From NCBI GenBank assembly GCA_002084875.1, contig NBMH01000007.1, forward strand, positions 1 through 51,568: DNA of 51,568 nt, given 5' to 3'. This document shows, piece by piece, positions 27,107 to 36,320 of the stretch. A program made the translations under genes and the position numbers. Each line of letters starts with the position of its first letter. Positions within the stretch are counted from its first letter, which is position 1. Origin of the DNA: Anaerolineaceae bacterium 4572_78. GTDB lineage: Bacteria; Chloroflexota; Anaerolineae; 4572-78. The notes below the pieces were generated by a model, which had not been told where the DNA came from, did not search any database, and was given only the letters and a program-made list of their open reading frames with translations.

Positions 27107-27179
27107 AGCGGGCGATGAGATTCGAACTCAAGACCTTCTCCTTGGCAAGGAGATGCTCTACCAACTGAGCTACGCCCGC
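27107..27179 (-). tRNA. tRNA-Gly (anticodon GCC)
   Basis: Reverse complement: acceptor GCGGGCG/CGCCCGC, D arm GCTC/GAGC, anticodon stem TCTCC/GGAGA with loop TTGCCAA, T arm TGAG TTCGAAT CTCA. CCA is not encoded. Confidence 0.95.
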
Positions 27180-27508
27180 ACTAAATAACTACCCACCATT
27201 ATAGCATATTTTCGTTTTTTTGTCAAGGGACATTTTTGATTTTTTCCATAATTCTGTAGAATTTTCCTGAAATATCATTGTTTTAACATATTTCTAACAA
27301 TTTAATGATAATTGTTTACTCCACCTTGTTGGTAGACCCACCACAACCCTAGCATTGAACAGCCCCGCGTAGGGGACCTTGATGTGACATCAAAATTAAA
27401 ATACCCCAAACACCTTAAGCGATTTGTCGAAATGCTTGTTTTATGGTATTTTTATTAGGGGAGCAGAAAATTTGTCTTTTGTGTGGGTAGCTCACAAGGA
27501 GAAAATTC
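27180..27508. other. Intergenic region
   Basis: These 329 bases are AT-rich. They include the fragment GCATTGAACAGCCCC (shared with the repeats near 20325 and 49965) beside GTAGGGG, and the leader of the next gene. No gene or RNA is recognised. Confidence 0.6.
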
Positions 27509-28159
27509 ATGACTAGAAAATCAGTTAAACCATTTGAAAAATGGACGTTTGAAGAAGTGGAAGATACATTCGGCTTAGTACGAGTAAGAGAACATGTTCT
27601 ATTGGCTGAATGGCTCAATGTATCCAAGATTACGATTGATGACCGACATCAAGCCGAATTAAAACGGTTGCAACATGATTTGCAATCTTATATTGATATT
27701 TGGAACGAGGCAGAGCTAAAAATCTTTTTTATCGGTATATTGTTGCGATTGGTCAACTATTATAATGACCGTTATCGCCCATTCATGGAGCGAAAATTGA
27801 GTGGGAAAATTGATGATGTGTCTGTGGCGGGAGTGGTAGATTTTATGCTGGCTTCGGGCAAGGTAAAACCTAAACAACCCTATTTTTGCCTGCACGAATA
27901 CAAAGCATCTCGCCGCCGAGTTAATGACCCACTCGGTCAATTGCTCATCGCCATGCTATGTGCTAGAACTAAAAACCAAAATGCTGAACTGCCTCTTTAC
28001 GGGGTGTATGTTGAAGGGCGATTTTGGTATTTTGTCATTATGCATGTTAAAAAGTACGCCGTTAGTGAACCTTATACATCTACAAAGGATGATGATTTGC
28101 TGACTATTTTTTTTGCGTTGCAGAAAGTGAAAATATTAATCGAAAAATATACATCATAA
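27509..28159 (+). CDS. Predicted PD-(D/E)XK-fold protein
   Basis: 216 residues. The core GKIDDVSVAGVVDFMLASG (about 95-115) followed by FCLHEYKAS matches the D...ExK arrangement of PD-(D/E)XK nucleases (Asp near 112, Glu-Tyr-Lys near 130). A C-terminal helix with GQLLIAMLCA follows. Such proteins are common in multicopy in filamentous and environmental bacteria and their function is uncertain. AAGGAG precedes the ATG. Confidence 0.6.
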   Translation: MTRKSVKPFEKWTFEEVEDTFGLVRVREHVLLAEWLNVSKITIDDRHQAELKRLQHDLQSYIDIWNEAELKIFFIGILLRLVNYYNDRYRPFMERKLSGKIDDVSVAGVVDFMLASGKVKPKQPYFCLHEYKASRRRVNDPLGQLLIAMLCARTKNQNAELPLYGVYVEGRFWYFVIMHVKKYAVSEPYTSTKDDDLLTIFFALQKVKILIEKYTS

Positions 28160-28191
28160 ATTAGGAGACTAAATTACTTAAATACTGAAAA

Positions 28192-29064
28192 ATGAACAAC
28201 CAACACCGCCATGTTCCTCCCTTACTTTCTTTGGTGCTTGGCATCCTACTAGCAATTGGTATGGTTTTCAACTTTATCGGTTTTTCGTTGTGGTTGACTA
28301 AGCAAAATGAATTGTCAACAGAAAATGAATCATTGCTAGGTTCTAATCAATCTTTAACACCTGTTAGTTATGTCATTATTATACCTTCAACAACTGCGAC
28401 AAAAACACCTATCCATTCAACTGCTACCACAACGCATGCGCCGTTGCCAACTCACACCCTTATTTTGGAAACAGTATCGCCGACTTCTAGTTCAACACCT
28501 TTGCCAACATCAACTGTTACATTGCTAGTTTACTTACCGACTGCTGAACCGACAATATTTCCAGCAACATCGACTCCTGAAATTAAATCATCAGATGTTA
28601 CCCATGACACAAACGGAGAACAAGAAAATCGATTTGTCATTTCAACTTTAGGAATAGACTCACCAATTATGATAGCCCCTATTGTCAATCAAACATGGGA
28701 TGTAAATCATCTTGGACAAAACATTGGCTATTTAGAAAGGACAGCGATGGTTGGTTCAGGAGGCAATACGGTCTTAGCAGGGCATGTCACCCTTGATTCT
28801 TATGGTGTGCCTGGTCCATTTGCAAATTTATTTGAAATACAGTCTGGTGACGAAGCAATAATCTATAAAAATGGTAAGGCTTATGTTTATACTATTGACA
28901 TCACCCATACAGTCAAACCAAGCGATATTCAATTTACTTATCCTTCAAGTTTATCTAAATTGACTTTAATTACCTGTTTAAATTATGATATAAACTCAAA
29001 ACGTTACTTGGATAGACTGGTCGTGGTGGGGTATTTGCGTGACGAGAAGAAAATTAGAGAGTAG
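28192..29064 (+). CDS. Sortase with Thr/Pro-rich stalk
   Basis: 290 residues. There is an N-terminal membrane anchor (about 9-35), a Ser/Thr/Pro-rich extracellular linker (about 55-135), and a sortase domain from about 148. The catalytic triad is visible: His near 197 in LAGHVTLD, Cys261 in LITCLNY, and Arg271 in SKRYLDR. The short spacing resembles class D/E/F-type sortases. It should join surface proteins to the cell wall or process them. No obvious sorting-signal substrate is in the window. Confidence 0.85.
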   Translation: MNNQHRHVPPLLSLVLGILLAIGMVFNFIGFSLWLTKQNELSTENESLLGSNQSLTPVSYVIIIPSTTATKTPIHSTATTTHAPLPTHTLILETVSPTSSSTPLPTSTVTLLVYLPTAEPTIFPATSTPEIKSSDVTHDTNGEQENRFVISTLGIDSPIMIAPIVNQTWDVNHLGQNIGYLERTAMVGSGGNTVLAGHVTLDSYGVPGPFANLFEIQSGDEAIIYKNGKAYVYTIDITHTVKPSDIQFTYPSSLSKLTLITCLNYDINSKRYLDRLVVVGYLRDEKKIRE

Positions 29065-29211
29065 ATAAACCAACTTAACATTTGTGTTTCAAGGAAACCT
29101 ATAGTAAAATTAGTTTGAAGTTTACTATAAAAATGTAATCATTCACCACTGTCATCACAACGAAGAACATTGGCACAAATAGAGTGAACGGTTACTTGCA
29201 GGAGTGTCAAT

Positions 29212-30057
29212 ATGTCAGAAGAAACCAAATTTGTACCAGATACAGAAGATATGGAGCATGAAGAAAAAGGAAGTGCCTATCAGTTAATGATTCTAATCCT
29301 CTCAATTTATGTATTGATGGCTCTGCTTGCAGAAACACTTTTTCCTAATGTTATTACAGGACAAATTAAAATCATCCTTGATACAGCTGATACAGTAATA
29401 TGTTTTATCTTCATCGCTGATTTTTTCATGGGGTTAATTAGAGCAGAAAATAAACGTGAATTTCTAAAGTGGGGCTGGATTGACCTTATATCTAGCATTC
29501 CACCTCTTGATATTTTAGCTAGAGTTTTCCCTCCTCAAATAATGGAAGTATTACGTATAGGACGAATAGCACGAGTGCTTCGCATCCTGCGAGCTATGCG
29601 TGGGGCAAGGTCAGCTAAAACAATGATTAGCCATGCCTTCAAAAATCGAACTCAAGGAGCATTATCAGTAGCAGCAACCGTTTCTATTACTTTGATTATT
29701 TGGGGTTCTATCTCAATTCTTATCGTGGAAGATGTAGAAATATACCCCGACAGAAATATCAGCAGTGCTCAAGAAGCACTATGGTGGTCTGTCGTTACTA
29801 TAACCACAGTGGGCTACGGCGATTTTTATCCTGTAAGCCCTGAGGGAAGGATAATTGCCGCTATCTTGATGACAGCTGGGGTGGGATTATTTGGTACATT
29901 CACTGGTCTGGTTGCCTCATTGTTCATGGAAGATGACGATGAGAATGAAGAGGTCGTTTCTATAACCATGCAACAAATGGAGTTGATAGAATCTTTGCGA
30001 GATGAAATATGTCTTTTAAGAGCGGAAGTCGAATCCATTAAAGAAATGAACACATGA
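29212..30057 (+). CDS. Voltage-gated-type potassium channel
   Basis: 281 residues. Six membrane helices are expected; an S4-like Arg-rich segment (RIGRIARVLRILRAMRGARS, about 118-137) and the selectivity filter TVGYGDFYP (from residue 199) are visible. The C-terminal tail is acidic and then coiled coil (MELIESLRDEICLLRAEVES), probably for tetramer assembly. It should conduct K+ across the inner membrane. GGAGTG precedes the ATG. Confidence 0.9.
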   Translation: MSEETKFVPDTEDMEHEEKGSAYQLMILILSIYVLMALLAETLFPNVITGQIKIILDTADTVICFIFIADFFMGLIRAENKREFLKWGWIDLISSIPPLDILARVFPPQIMEVLRIGRIARVLRILRAMRGARSAKTMISHAFKNRTQGALSVAATVSITLIIWGSISILIVEDVEIYPDRNISSAQEALWWSVVTITTVGYGDFYPVSPEGRIIAAILMTAGVGLFGTFTGLVASLFMEDDDENEEVVSITMQQMELIESLRDEICLLRAEVESIKEMNT

Positions 30058-30143
30058 CATTGCAATATCTAATAACTATAAAAACGTAAATCACTACACA
30101 TTTAGGATTATCAAACTAAACTCTTATTTCTAAGGAGCAAAAA

Positions 30144-30896
30144 ATGAATGTAGCTATCATTATTTTGGCTGCTGGTAAAGGTACACGCATGAAGTCCGAT
30201 TTACCGAAAGTACTTCATCTTCTCAACGAAAAACCACTTATCCAGTATGTTTTGGATACAGCATGTAAAGTACATCCTCAAAAAATTGTACTTGTTGTCG
30301 GTCATGGAGCTGATTTAGTTAAACAAGCTGTTGGTCATGATGTATCTTATGTTTACCAAATAGAGCAACTTGGCACGGGACATGCCGTTCAGCAAGCCGA
30401 GCCAGTTTTTCAAGATTATCATGGCAACATCTTGGCAAAGCAAGCGTTGCCGCTCCTGATTTTATATGGGGACATGCCGTTGATTACTGCTCAAACCTTG
30501 AGAAAAATGATTGAGATACAATACCACAATCCATCCCCCTTAACCATTCTCACGGTAAAATTGGCTAGTCCGCGTGGGTTCGGAAGGATTTTACGAGATG
30601 AAACAGGAGCTATCAAAGCAATTATTGAAAAAGTAGATTGTACTTCTGAACAATTGCTGATTAACGAATTAAATGCTGGGGTTTACTGTGTTCAATCGAA
30701 TTGGTTGTGGCAAAGTTTAAAACAAATTAAACTTAACCCTAAAGGAGAATATTATCTAACTGATTTGGTGGCAATTGCAGTAGCACAAGGTCATTCAATT
30801 GCTTCCCTAACTGCCAGTAATCCTATTGAAATCATGGGCATTAACACCACTGAACATTTAGCTGAAGCGACGCAGTTTTTGAAATCCCAACTGTAG
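30144..30896 (+). CDS. GlmU-like sugar-1-phosphate nucleotidyltransferase (single domain)
   Basis: 250 residues, the N-terminal Rossmann-like domain only. The signature LAAGKGTRMKSDLPKVLH is at 8-25, followed by QLGTGHAV, YGDMPLIT, INELNAGVYC and GEYYLTDL, as in GlmU uridyltransferases. The hexapeptide acetyltransferase half of classical GlmU is missing. It should make UDP-GlcNAc from GlcNAc-1-phosphate. AAGGAG lies ahead of the ATG. A separate hexapeptide protein occurs at 38443, but a functional link is conjecture. Confidence 0.85.
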   Translation: MNVAIIILAAGKGTRMKSDLPKVLHLLNEKPLIQYVLDTACKVHPQKIVLVVGHGADLVKQAVGHDVSYVYQIEQLGTGHAVQQAEPVFQDYHGNILAKQALPLLILYGDMPLITAQTLRKMIEIQYHNPSPLTILTVKLASPRGFGRILRDETGAIKAIIEKVDCTSEQLLINELNAGVYCVQSNWLWQSLKQIKLNPKGEYYLTDLVAIAVAQGHSIASLTASNPIEIMGINTTEHLAEATQFLKSQL

Positions 30897-31024
30897 AATC
30901 AGAAGTGCAGTAAAATGAATCAAGTAGATGACTTTCCATAACATAAGGCAAATATTGCCTAACTAGAAATTTAGATTATAGTATTAACGATATTAAAATT
31001 TGTGTTTTAAGTTGATGAATTTGC

Positions 31025-34000
31025 ATGAATCGCATACCAGATAAATATAAAATTACATTTCACCTAACCTCATACATGGATAGTCTCGAAATTGAGGCAA
31101 CTACCCAACGAGGGGTGGCTCAAGCAGAAACAGATTTTTTCCAACCGAGTCTCTCCAGCCGCTTAGCCAATCATGATTTAACTCAAATCCCCTTGCCGAC
31201 TCTCTATGCTATTGGTAGAGGATTATATCAACAACTGATGACGGGGGATGTGGGTAGATTGGCTACAGACGTTTTACAGGATGCCGCTCGCTCAAAGAGT
31301 ATGGTTCAATTCAACTTGCATTTTGAGGCAAAGCCTAATCAATTTGTGTTGACAAAATACCCATGGGAAATGATAGCTGATGGATTGGGACGCTTTTTAG
31401 TGCGTGATGAAGTAGTTGATGTGATTCGTTATCTTTCCTACCCACAGCCAACACTACGTTTTGAACCTGATTCTGATGAATCACAATTATTGCGAATTGT
31501 TTCCCAACCTCGTGATTTGTCACCTATTAATGCAAGTGAACTAGATTTAGAAGATTTGCACATTCTCTCGCCGCCATCATTTTCAACATTGACCCAGCGA
31601 ATATTGATGGAACGTATTTCAATTTGGGGCATGCAATTTGATGGACATAGTGCACTGGTGATTCAATGTCATCATTGTTTTCACTTAAATTATCATCAAG
31701 CAAATAGCTGTCGGAAATGTGGAGCATCATTGAAAAATGCTCCCCAAATTGGTGCAATAGCGTTTGAAGATGAAGGACAGGCAAAATGGATACCCGCATC
31801 AAACTTAGCAGAAATGCTTTATAATGTTGAAGCCCAATTAGCTTTTGTCACACCACCTGAAACACAGCTAATGGGAGATATGATTATTTTTAATAGCGTT
31901 GCCCCAAGTTTAATCGCTGGGGGTGTACCTGCTGTTATTGGTATGCAATATCCTGTATCAGATGAATTTGTCAGTCAATTTGCTACTAGCTTTTATCAAG
32001 CATTACTTTTAAAAAATGATGTGCCAATTGCAATGCGGATAGCTCGCAAAGAAAATGCTCGCAAAGGATGGTACAGCCCCGTGTTATATCTGCGTCATTT
32101 CAAAGAAGGTAAAGTAGATGATACCGTAAGGTCTGCATATCCAACCCGTAGCATTGACACTACTTTACCTTCAAAAGCAAGTAATAGACATGCATTTTTG
32201 GTACGGTTATGGATGCGTAAGTCGACCACTTCTGCTATTAACAGGGGACAGTTACGACAAGTATTAGATTTACCAGAATCAGCTATAATCAAGCCCCTTC
32301 AAGTGGAAATGGATGACCTTGTTTCTATTGAAGGACGTAATTTGCGGCGGGGCGAAATCGAAGTACGAATTCAAGCTTCAGGGACTACCATTACTCCCAA
32401 CAAAATGAAAATCTTTGTAGATGAAAATTTAGAAGCACCATGTGCCATCTTTACCATTAAGGCAAAGCAATTAGGCATGCTACCTATTCAATTTAGTGTG
32501 TGGCAAGATAGAGAAAATATTGCTACGATTAGACATCGTATAGAAATCATAGGGCAACAGACTCCTCCGAAAATAGCCATTGAAACTAAATCATTAGTAA
32601 TTTCAGTACGGGATATTGTCAAAGAATTAGCCTTAATGGATGCCATGGGACCCCCTTGTCCACATTGTGGGGGAACGGTCATGCCAAACGCACTGTTTTG
32701 CAATCATTGTGGCAAGCCAATATTAGCCGATGAGCAGTTGAGACCAAGACCAATTCCAATGGGTACTTTGACACCTGATTTTTTCCTTGCTAATCGGTAC
32801 ATGATTGTACAAGAAATTGAATCTGATAATGGGGCAGTTATCTACGAGGCAACTGACAACCGCCTTAATCAACGCTGTATACTCAAAGAAATTACCATAG
32901 CTGCTTTGTCTAATACTGCTGAATGGGATTTGGCTTATGCTAATTTTAATCGGGAATCACGAATATTGTCATCCCTGTCACATCCTAACCTACGGCGGCT
33001 AGGTGACTATTTTAGTCTTGGAGGGCGGCATTACATGGTGTTTAACCATATCGAAGGGATAACGTTGTCTGAACGTATAGATAGCGTAGGTCAGCCCATG
33101 CCCGAAGGATTAGTACGAGTTATTGCTGGACAGTTGTGCAATTTGCTAGAATATTTACATAATTATCCGATTGTTTCGATTGATATTCAGCCCAATAATT
33201 TGATGCTAAATCAAAATGGTGAGGTTATTTTACTTGATTTGAGTGCTTTGCCAACTCGACATTCACCTGATGAGTCTTATTTTGTTGCTCCCGAAGTGTA
33301 TGGCAGTCGAACTGACAGCCGAAGTGCCATTTTTTCACTTGGCATGACATTGTATACTTTGCTCACAACAAAAAAACCCCCTTCAATTCATGATTTGAGA
33401 GATTTTGACCCGCAAAGTGATTTGCAAAAGTATGTTTCGCCTGAAATGAGTTGGATTATACTCAAAGCATTAGCCATTAATCCTGTTGATAGATGGCAAT
33501 CAGCAGGTGAAATGGCTTGGGCATTGCAAGGTAGCGAAATAGATGACCGTCTTATGGAATTAATGAGACAAGCTACCCCACCACCACAAAATCGAGGTAA
33601 TCCTCAGCGGGTGGTAAGCAGCTCATCTCAAGACATTACGCCTCCACCTATATCGCAAAATATTCCATCTGAACCAAAGGAGAAACCTTCTACTTTGCGA
33701 TATTTGTGGATACCTGTTATATTAATGGCAATTGGGATGATATGTATTTCGAGTATGTTTATTGGATACAACGTGTTTTTTGAGCAGGATGGTTCGATGA
33801 TTCCAATTATTGCAGTATCAACTGACATGCCTAACCCGATGCCCACATTTAGCCCAACATTAGCAGAATCAACCATGCCTGTGGTTACATTTGATATGAA
33901 TACCGCCGAAATTTCTGGTGATAATTCAACAGAAACGCCTATTATCAAAACACCAACACCAACAATATCTCCCATGTTGTTGCCATCGCCGACGGAAACA

Positions 34001-34525
34001 TTGCCACCTGAACCAACTTTTACCCCAACACCTGTACCAATTATTGGAGTTGTATCTACGGGGGGTAATCGTTTAAATGTACGCAGTCATCCCAACACTG
34101 ATGGAGATTTAGTGGGAAGATTGGAAAATGAAACTGAAATTGTTATATTAAACCGCACTTATAATGGTGAATGGCTTGAAATTCAAGACAATACTGGGCA
34201 ACAAGGCTGGGTTTTTACTCCATTAATCATGCTTTCTATAAATGTTGATGGAGTTCCTGTCGCAGAATCATTACCACCTGAACCTGTTACAGGCATTGTT
34301 AATGTTGAAGGAAATAGTTTAAATGTTCGTAATGGAGCTGGTACTGATTTTAATATCATTAGCCGTTTAACAAATGGAAGCAATGTAACAATCTTGCGGC
34401 GAAATTTAAGTGGAGATTGGTATGAAGTGCGACTAATTGATGGTCGAATCGGCTGGCTGGCATCTGAATTTATTGAGGTCACAGGAGATATTGAAAATAT
34501 TGAAGTGGCTACTGTAGACATGTGA
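31025..34525 (+). CDS. CHAT-like/zinc-ribbon/Ser-Thr kinase-like/SH3b transmembrane fusion
   Basis: 1166 residues. Residues 1-365 resemble a CHAT domain: the His motif is MQFDGHS (His near 208), but the position of the catalytic Cys reads FVTPPETQ (about 273-280), so protease activity is probably lost. A CxxC...CxxC zinc ribbon (from Cys215) is inserted between these motifs. An Ig-like segment (about 390-515) and a second zinc ribbon (from Cys545) follow. A protein-kinase fold spans about 590-850, with Lys near 620 (CILKEI), a catalytic-loop Asp near 720 (SIDIQPNNLML) and DLS in place of DFG near 737. Then a Pro-rich linker, one helix (895-917), a Thr/Pro stalk and two SH3b repeats (about 1007-1075 and 1089-1155). 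It presumably links wall sensing to cytoplasmic signalling. Confidence 0.82.
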   Translation: MNRIPDKYKITFHLTSYMDSLEIEATTQRGVAQAETDFFQPSLSSRLANHDLTQIPLPTLYAIGRGLYQQLMTGDVGRLATDVLQDAARSKSMVQFNLHFEAKPNQFVLTKYPWEMIADGLGRFLVRDEVVDVIRYLSYPQPTLRFEPDSDESQLLRIVSQPRDLSPINASELDLEDLHILSPPSFSTLTQRILMERISIWGMQFDGHSALVIQCHHCFHLNYHQANSCRKCGASLKNAPQIGAIAFEDEGQAKWIPASNLAEMLYNVEAQLAFVTPPETQLMGDMIIFNSVAPSLIAGGVPAVIGMQYPVSDEFVSQFATSFYQALLLKNDVPIAMRIARKENARKGWYSPVLYLRHFKEGKVDDTVRSAYPTRSIDTTLPSKASNRHAFLVRLWMRKSTTSAINRGQLRQVLDLPESAIIKPLQVEMDDLVSIEGRNLRRGEIEVRIQASGTTITPNKMKIFVDENLEAPCAIFTIKAKQLGMLPIQFSVWQDRENIATIRHRIEIIGQQTPPKIAIETKSLVISVRDIVKELALMDAMGPPCPHCGGTVMPNALFCNHCGKPILADEQLRPRPIPMGTLTPDFFLANRYMIVQEIESDNGAVIYEATDNRLNQRCILKEITIAALSNTAEWDLAYANFNRESRILSSLSHPNLRRLGDYFSLGGRHYMVFNHIEGITLSERIDSVGQPMPEGLVRVIAGQLCNLLEYLHNYPIVSIDIQPNNLMLNQNGEVILLDLSALPTRHSPDESYFVAPEVYGSRTDSRSAIFSLGMTLYTLLTTKKPPSIHDLRDFDPQSDLQKYVSPEMSWIILKALAINPVDRWQSAGEMAWALQGSEIDDRLMELMRQATPPPQNRGNPQRVVSSSSQDITPPPISQNIPSEPKEKPSTLRYLWIPVILMAIGMICISSMFIGYNVFFEQDGSMIPIIAVSTDMPNPMPTFSPTLAESTMPVVTFDMNTAEISGDNSTETPIIKTPTPTISPMLLPSPTETLPPEPTFTPTPVPIIGVVSTGGNRLNVRSHPNTDGDLVGRLENETEIVILNRTYNGEWLEIQDNTGQQGWVFTPLIMLSINVDGVPVAESLPPEPVTGIVNVEGNSLNVRNGAGTDFNIISRLTNGSNVTILRRNLSGDWYEVRLIDGRIGWLASEFIEVTGDIENIEVATVDM

Positions 34526-34558
34526 CACATGTGTCTCATCTATGTCACATAAAAAGTT

Positions 34559-35548
34559 ATGATACATTCACTCTTCTATCAAAAAGATGGTACAATTAGG
34601 CGAAATCTCACCTTAATAGAGATTGAGCAGGCTTATAAAAGTTCAGAAGGGGTGTTATGGGTTAGTTTGGAAGACCCCATAGCTGAAGAAATTCATGGTT
34701 TACTGCATGATATTTTTCAGTTTCACCCGCTAACCATTGAGGATTGTGAAAATATTGGCTATCAAGCCCCAAAAATAGATGTATTTGGTGATTATCTTTT
34801 TTTGATTATGCATGCTATTCAGCCTGGTTTTTTAGTTGATAAGTTGAATATTGAATTGAATATGATGGAACTGAATTGTTATTTGGGGCAAAACTATCTT
34901 ATCACCTCGTATCGTTCTAGCGAAATGCCTTGTATTGAGAAAGTTCGAAAGCAATTAGAACTTAATCCAATAATTCTTGAACAAGGAGCAGATTTTCTTT
35001 GTTATACTATTCTTGATGTGATGATAAATAAATATATACCGATTATTGATGCAATGGAAAATAAGATGGATACTCTTGAAGATGAGGTTTTAAGCAATCC
35101 TAGACAAGATGTATTGCAAAATATTTTAGACTTAAAACGAAGTGTGCAAACTCTACGGCGAATCACATCTCCTCAACGGGATGTGATAAATCATTTAAGT
35201 TTAGGGACATTCCCACAAATCAAAAACCGAAGTCAGATATATTTTCGTGATATTTATGACCAACTGGTACGATTACATCAACTTGGCGAAGAGATACAGG
35301 AGATGGCTACAAGTACGATTGATATATATTTGACGATAACATCAAACAATATGAACGAAGTTATGAAAATCTTAACAATTTTTTCTACTATTTTCTTGCC
35401 ATTATCATTTTTAGCAGGGATATATGGCATGAATTTTAAGTATCTGCCTGAAGTAGAATGGCAATACGGATATTTTATTTTGTGGGTTGTTTTTATTGGA
35501 ATTAGTGGTGGTATGTTAGGATATTTTAAGAAAAAAAAATGGTTTTAA
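34559..35548 (+). CDS. corA: CorA family Mg2+/Co2+ transporter
   Basis: 329 residues. A long cytoplasmic alpha/beta region and helical stalk are followed by two C-terminal membrane helices. The first helix ends in YGMNFKYLPE, the invariant GMN selectivity loop, and a basic tail (KKKKWF) ends the protein. It should form a pentameric divalent cation channel. It begins 33 bases after the kinase fusion, without a strong ribosome binding site, possibly co-transcribed. Confidence 0.92.
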   Translation: MIHSLFYQKDGTIRRNLTLIEIEQAYKSSEGVLWVSLEDPIAEEIHGLLHDIFQFHPLTIEDCENIGYQAPKIDVFGDYLFLIMHAIQPGFLVDKLNIELNMMELNCYLGQNYLITSYRSSEMPCIEKVRKQLELNPIILEQGADFLCYTILDVMINKYIPIIDAMENKMDTLEDEVLSNPRQDVLQNILDLKRSVQTLRRITSPQRDVINHLSLGTFPQIKNRSQIYFRDIYDQLVRLHQLGEEIQEMATSTIDIYLTITSNNMNEVMKILTIFSTIFLPLSFLAGIYGMNFKYLPEVEWQYGYFILWVVFIGISGGMLGYFKKKKWF

Positions 35549-35602
35549 GGTTTTAGTATTAAACTTGCGTTTTTTAAAAACTTGTGAGATAATTATCTTA
35601 AG

Positions 35603-35713
35603 TTGTCAATAACCCCCGCTAGAAGTCGGGGACTTGCGGGAATAGTCTTGCAGGCTCCAAGTTGACCAGACTCAGCACTTGTAAGAGTGCTACATTACCG
35701 TCGGCTGATTTCT
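35603..35713 (+). ncRNA. Short omega-RNA-like element (copy 3, internally deleted)
   Basis: The left end is intact: a stem around GTCAA/TTGAC encloses the hairpins CCCCCGCTAGAAGTCGGGG and ACTTGCGGGAATAGTCTTGCAGGCT. AGCACTTGTAAGAGTGCT and the start of the TACGTTACCGTA loop follow. It then jumps directly to the right end GGCTGATTTCT and ATGA. The body present in the 43.6 and 48.3 kb copies is missing. It lies in the 3' flank of corA. Confidence 0.7.
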
Positions 35714-35776
35714 ATGAGGGTTGAAATTACTGTTTATTAGTGTGGTAATTGTTAATTTAAATTTCTAAAGTTAAAT

Positions 35777-35805
35777 TTGCAAATAATTACCTACTATGTT
35801 AAAAT
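35777..35805 (+). promoter_or_regulatory. Promoter in front of a structured RNA
   Basis: TTGCAA (35777-35782) and TAAAAT (35800-35805) have a 17-base spacer. The predicted start near 35812 coincides with the first base of a foldable region. Confidence 0.55.
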
Positions 35806-35811
35806 CTACAT

Positions 35812-35990
35812 TGGTCAACTGCCCATCCGAGCCTAACAGCATCGGGAGGGATATTGCAAGCCCAGGTTGAATAGTTTCAGCCACTGGTCTTCGGACCAAT
35901 TGGGCTATGTTTGCTGGGAATATATAGGCACTGCGGGATTAGCCGAGTCCCGTGCCATGCGAGTGTGACTAAACATCACTGAGGGGTAGG
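35812..35990 (+). ncRNA. Candidate structured RNA of unknown family
   Basis: Several stable stems follow the promoter. A stem TCAAC/GTTGA encloses the hairpin CCCATCC...GGGAGGG. AGCCCA/TGGGCT encloses a GGTC-TTCG-GACC tetraloop hairpin. GGCAC/GTGCC encloses GCGGGATTAGCCGAGTCCCG. AGTG/CACT forms a last hairpin. The region has no long frame. I compared it by eye with RNase P RNA, tmRNA, SRP RNA and the common riboswitch consensus motifs I remember and found no match. It could be an independent RNA or the leader of the PATAN gene. Confidence 0.5.
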
Positions 35991-36320
35991 TGAAATGGAT
36001 AGTTAGAGTTGGTGAGTTGGTAACTAAACAAACTCCTGAACTCTTAACTCAAAACCCTGGTAAACATTAGTAACGGCACGTAAGACTGTTCGTCCCCTCG
36101 TTCCAGTTCTGCGTAGGGACGAGAGAGGATGAATGATTACGATGGCACCCACCGCGAGGGGCGGTGCGGGACAGTGTTAAGTTAGCTATCGTTTTTGCCC
36201 CAATCCCCATTTAATTTTGCTAGTGAGGTAGTAACCTCACCTAAAAAACGGGTGGCAATTTTTCCCACCGGAGCAACTAACGGCATCAGTGGGTTTTCTT
36301 GCCTCGAGATCGGTAAAACA
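35991..36320 (+). promoter_or_regulatory. Structured leader of the PATAN gene
   Basis: These 330 bases hold further hairpins (CGTCCC/GGGACG near 36090-36120; ACCGCGAGGGGCGGT near 36150; TGAGGTAGTAACCTCA near 36222). Near 36251-36290 a GGGTGG can pair with CCCACC, which can alternatively pair with the GTGGG that follows the loop containing GGCATC. Mutually exclusive stems just before a start codon are a hallmark of leader regulation. A frame crosses this region in phase with the gene, but similarity to the known family begins only at 36321. Confidence 0.4.

Noticed and set aside
35812-36190. RNase P RNA, tmRNA or SRP RNA
   Set aside because: None of the conserved core motifs I know for these RNAs is present.
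36195-36320. Longer N-terminus of the PATAN protein
   Set aside because: Family similarity begins exactly at the ATG at 36321, and the upstream part is rich in hairpins.
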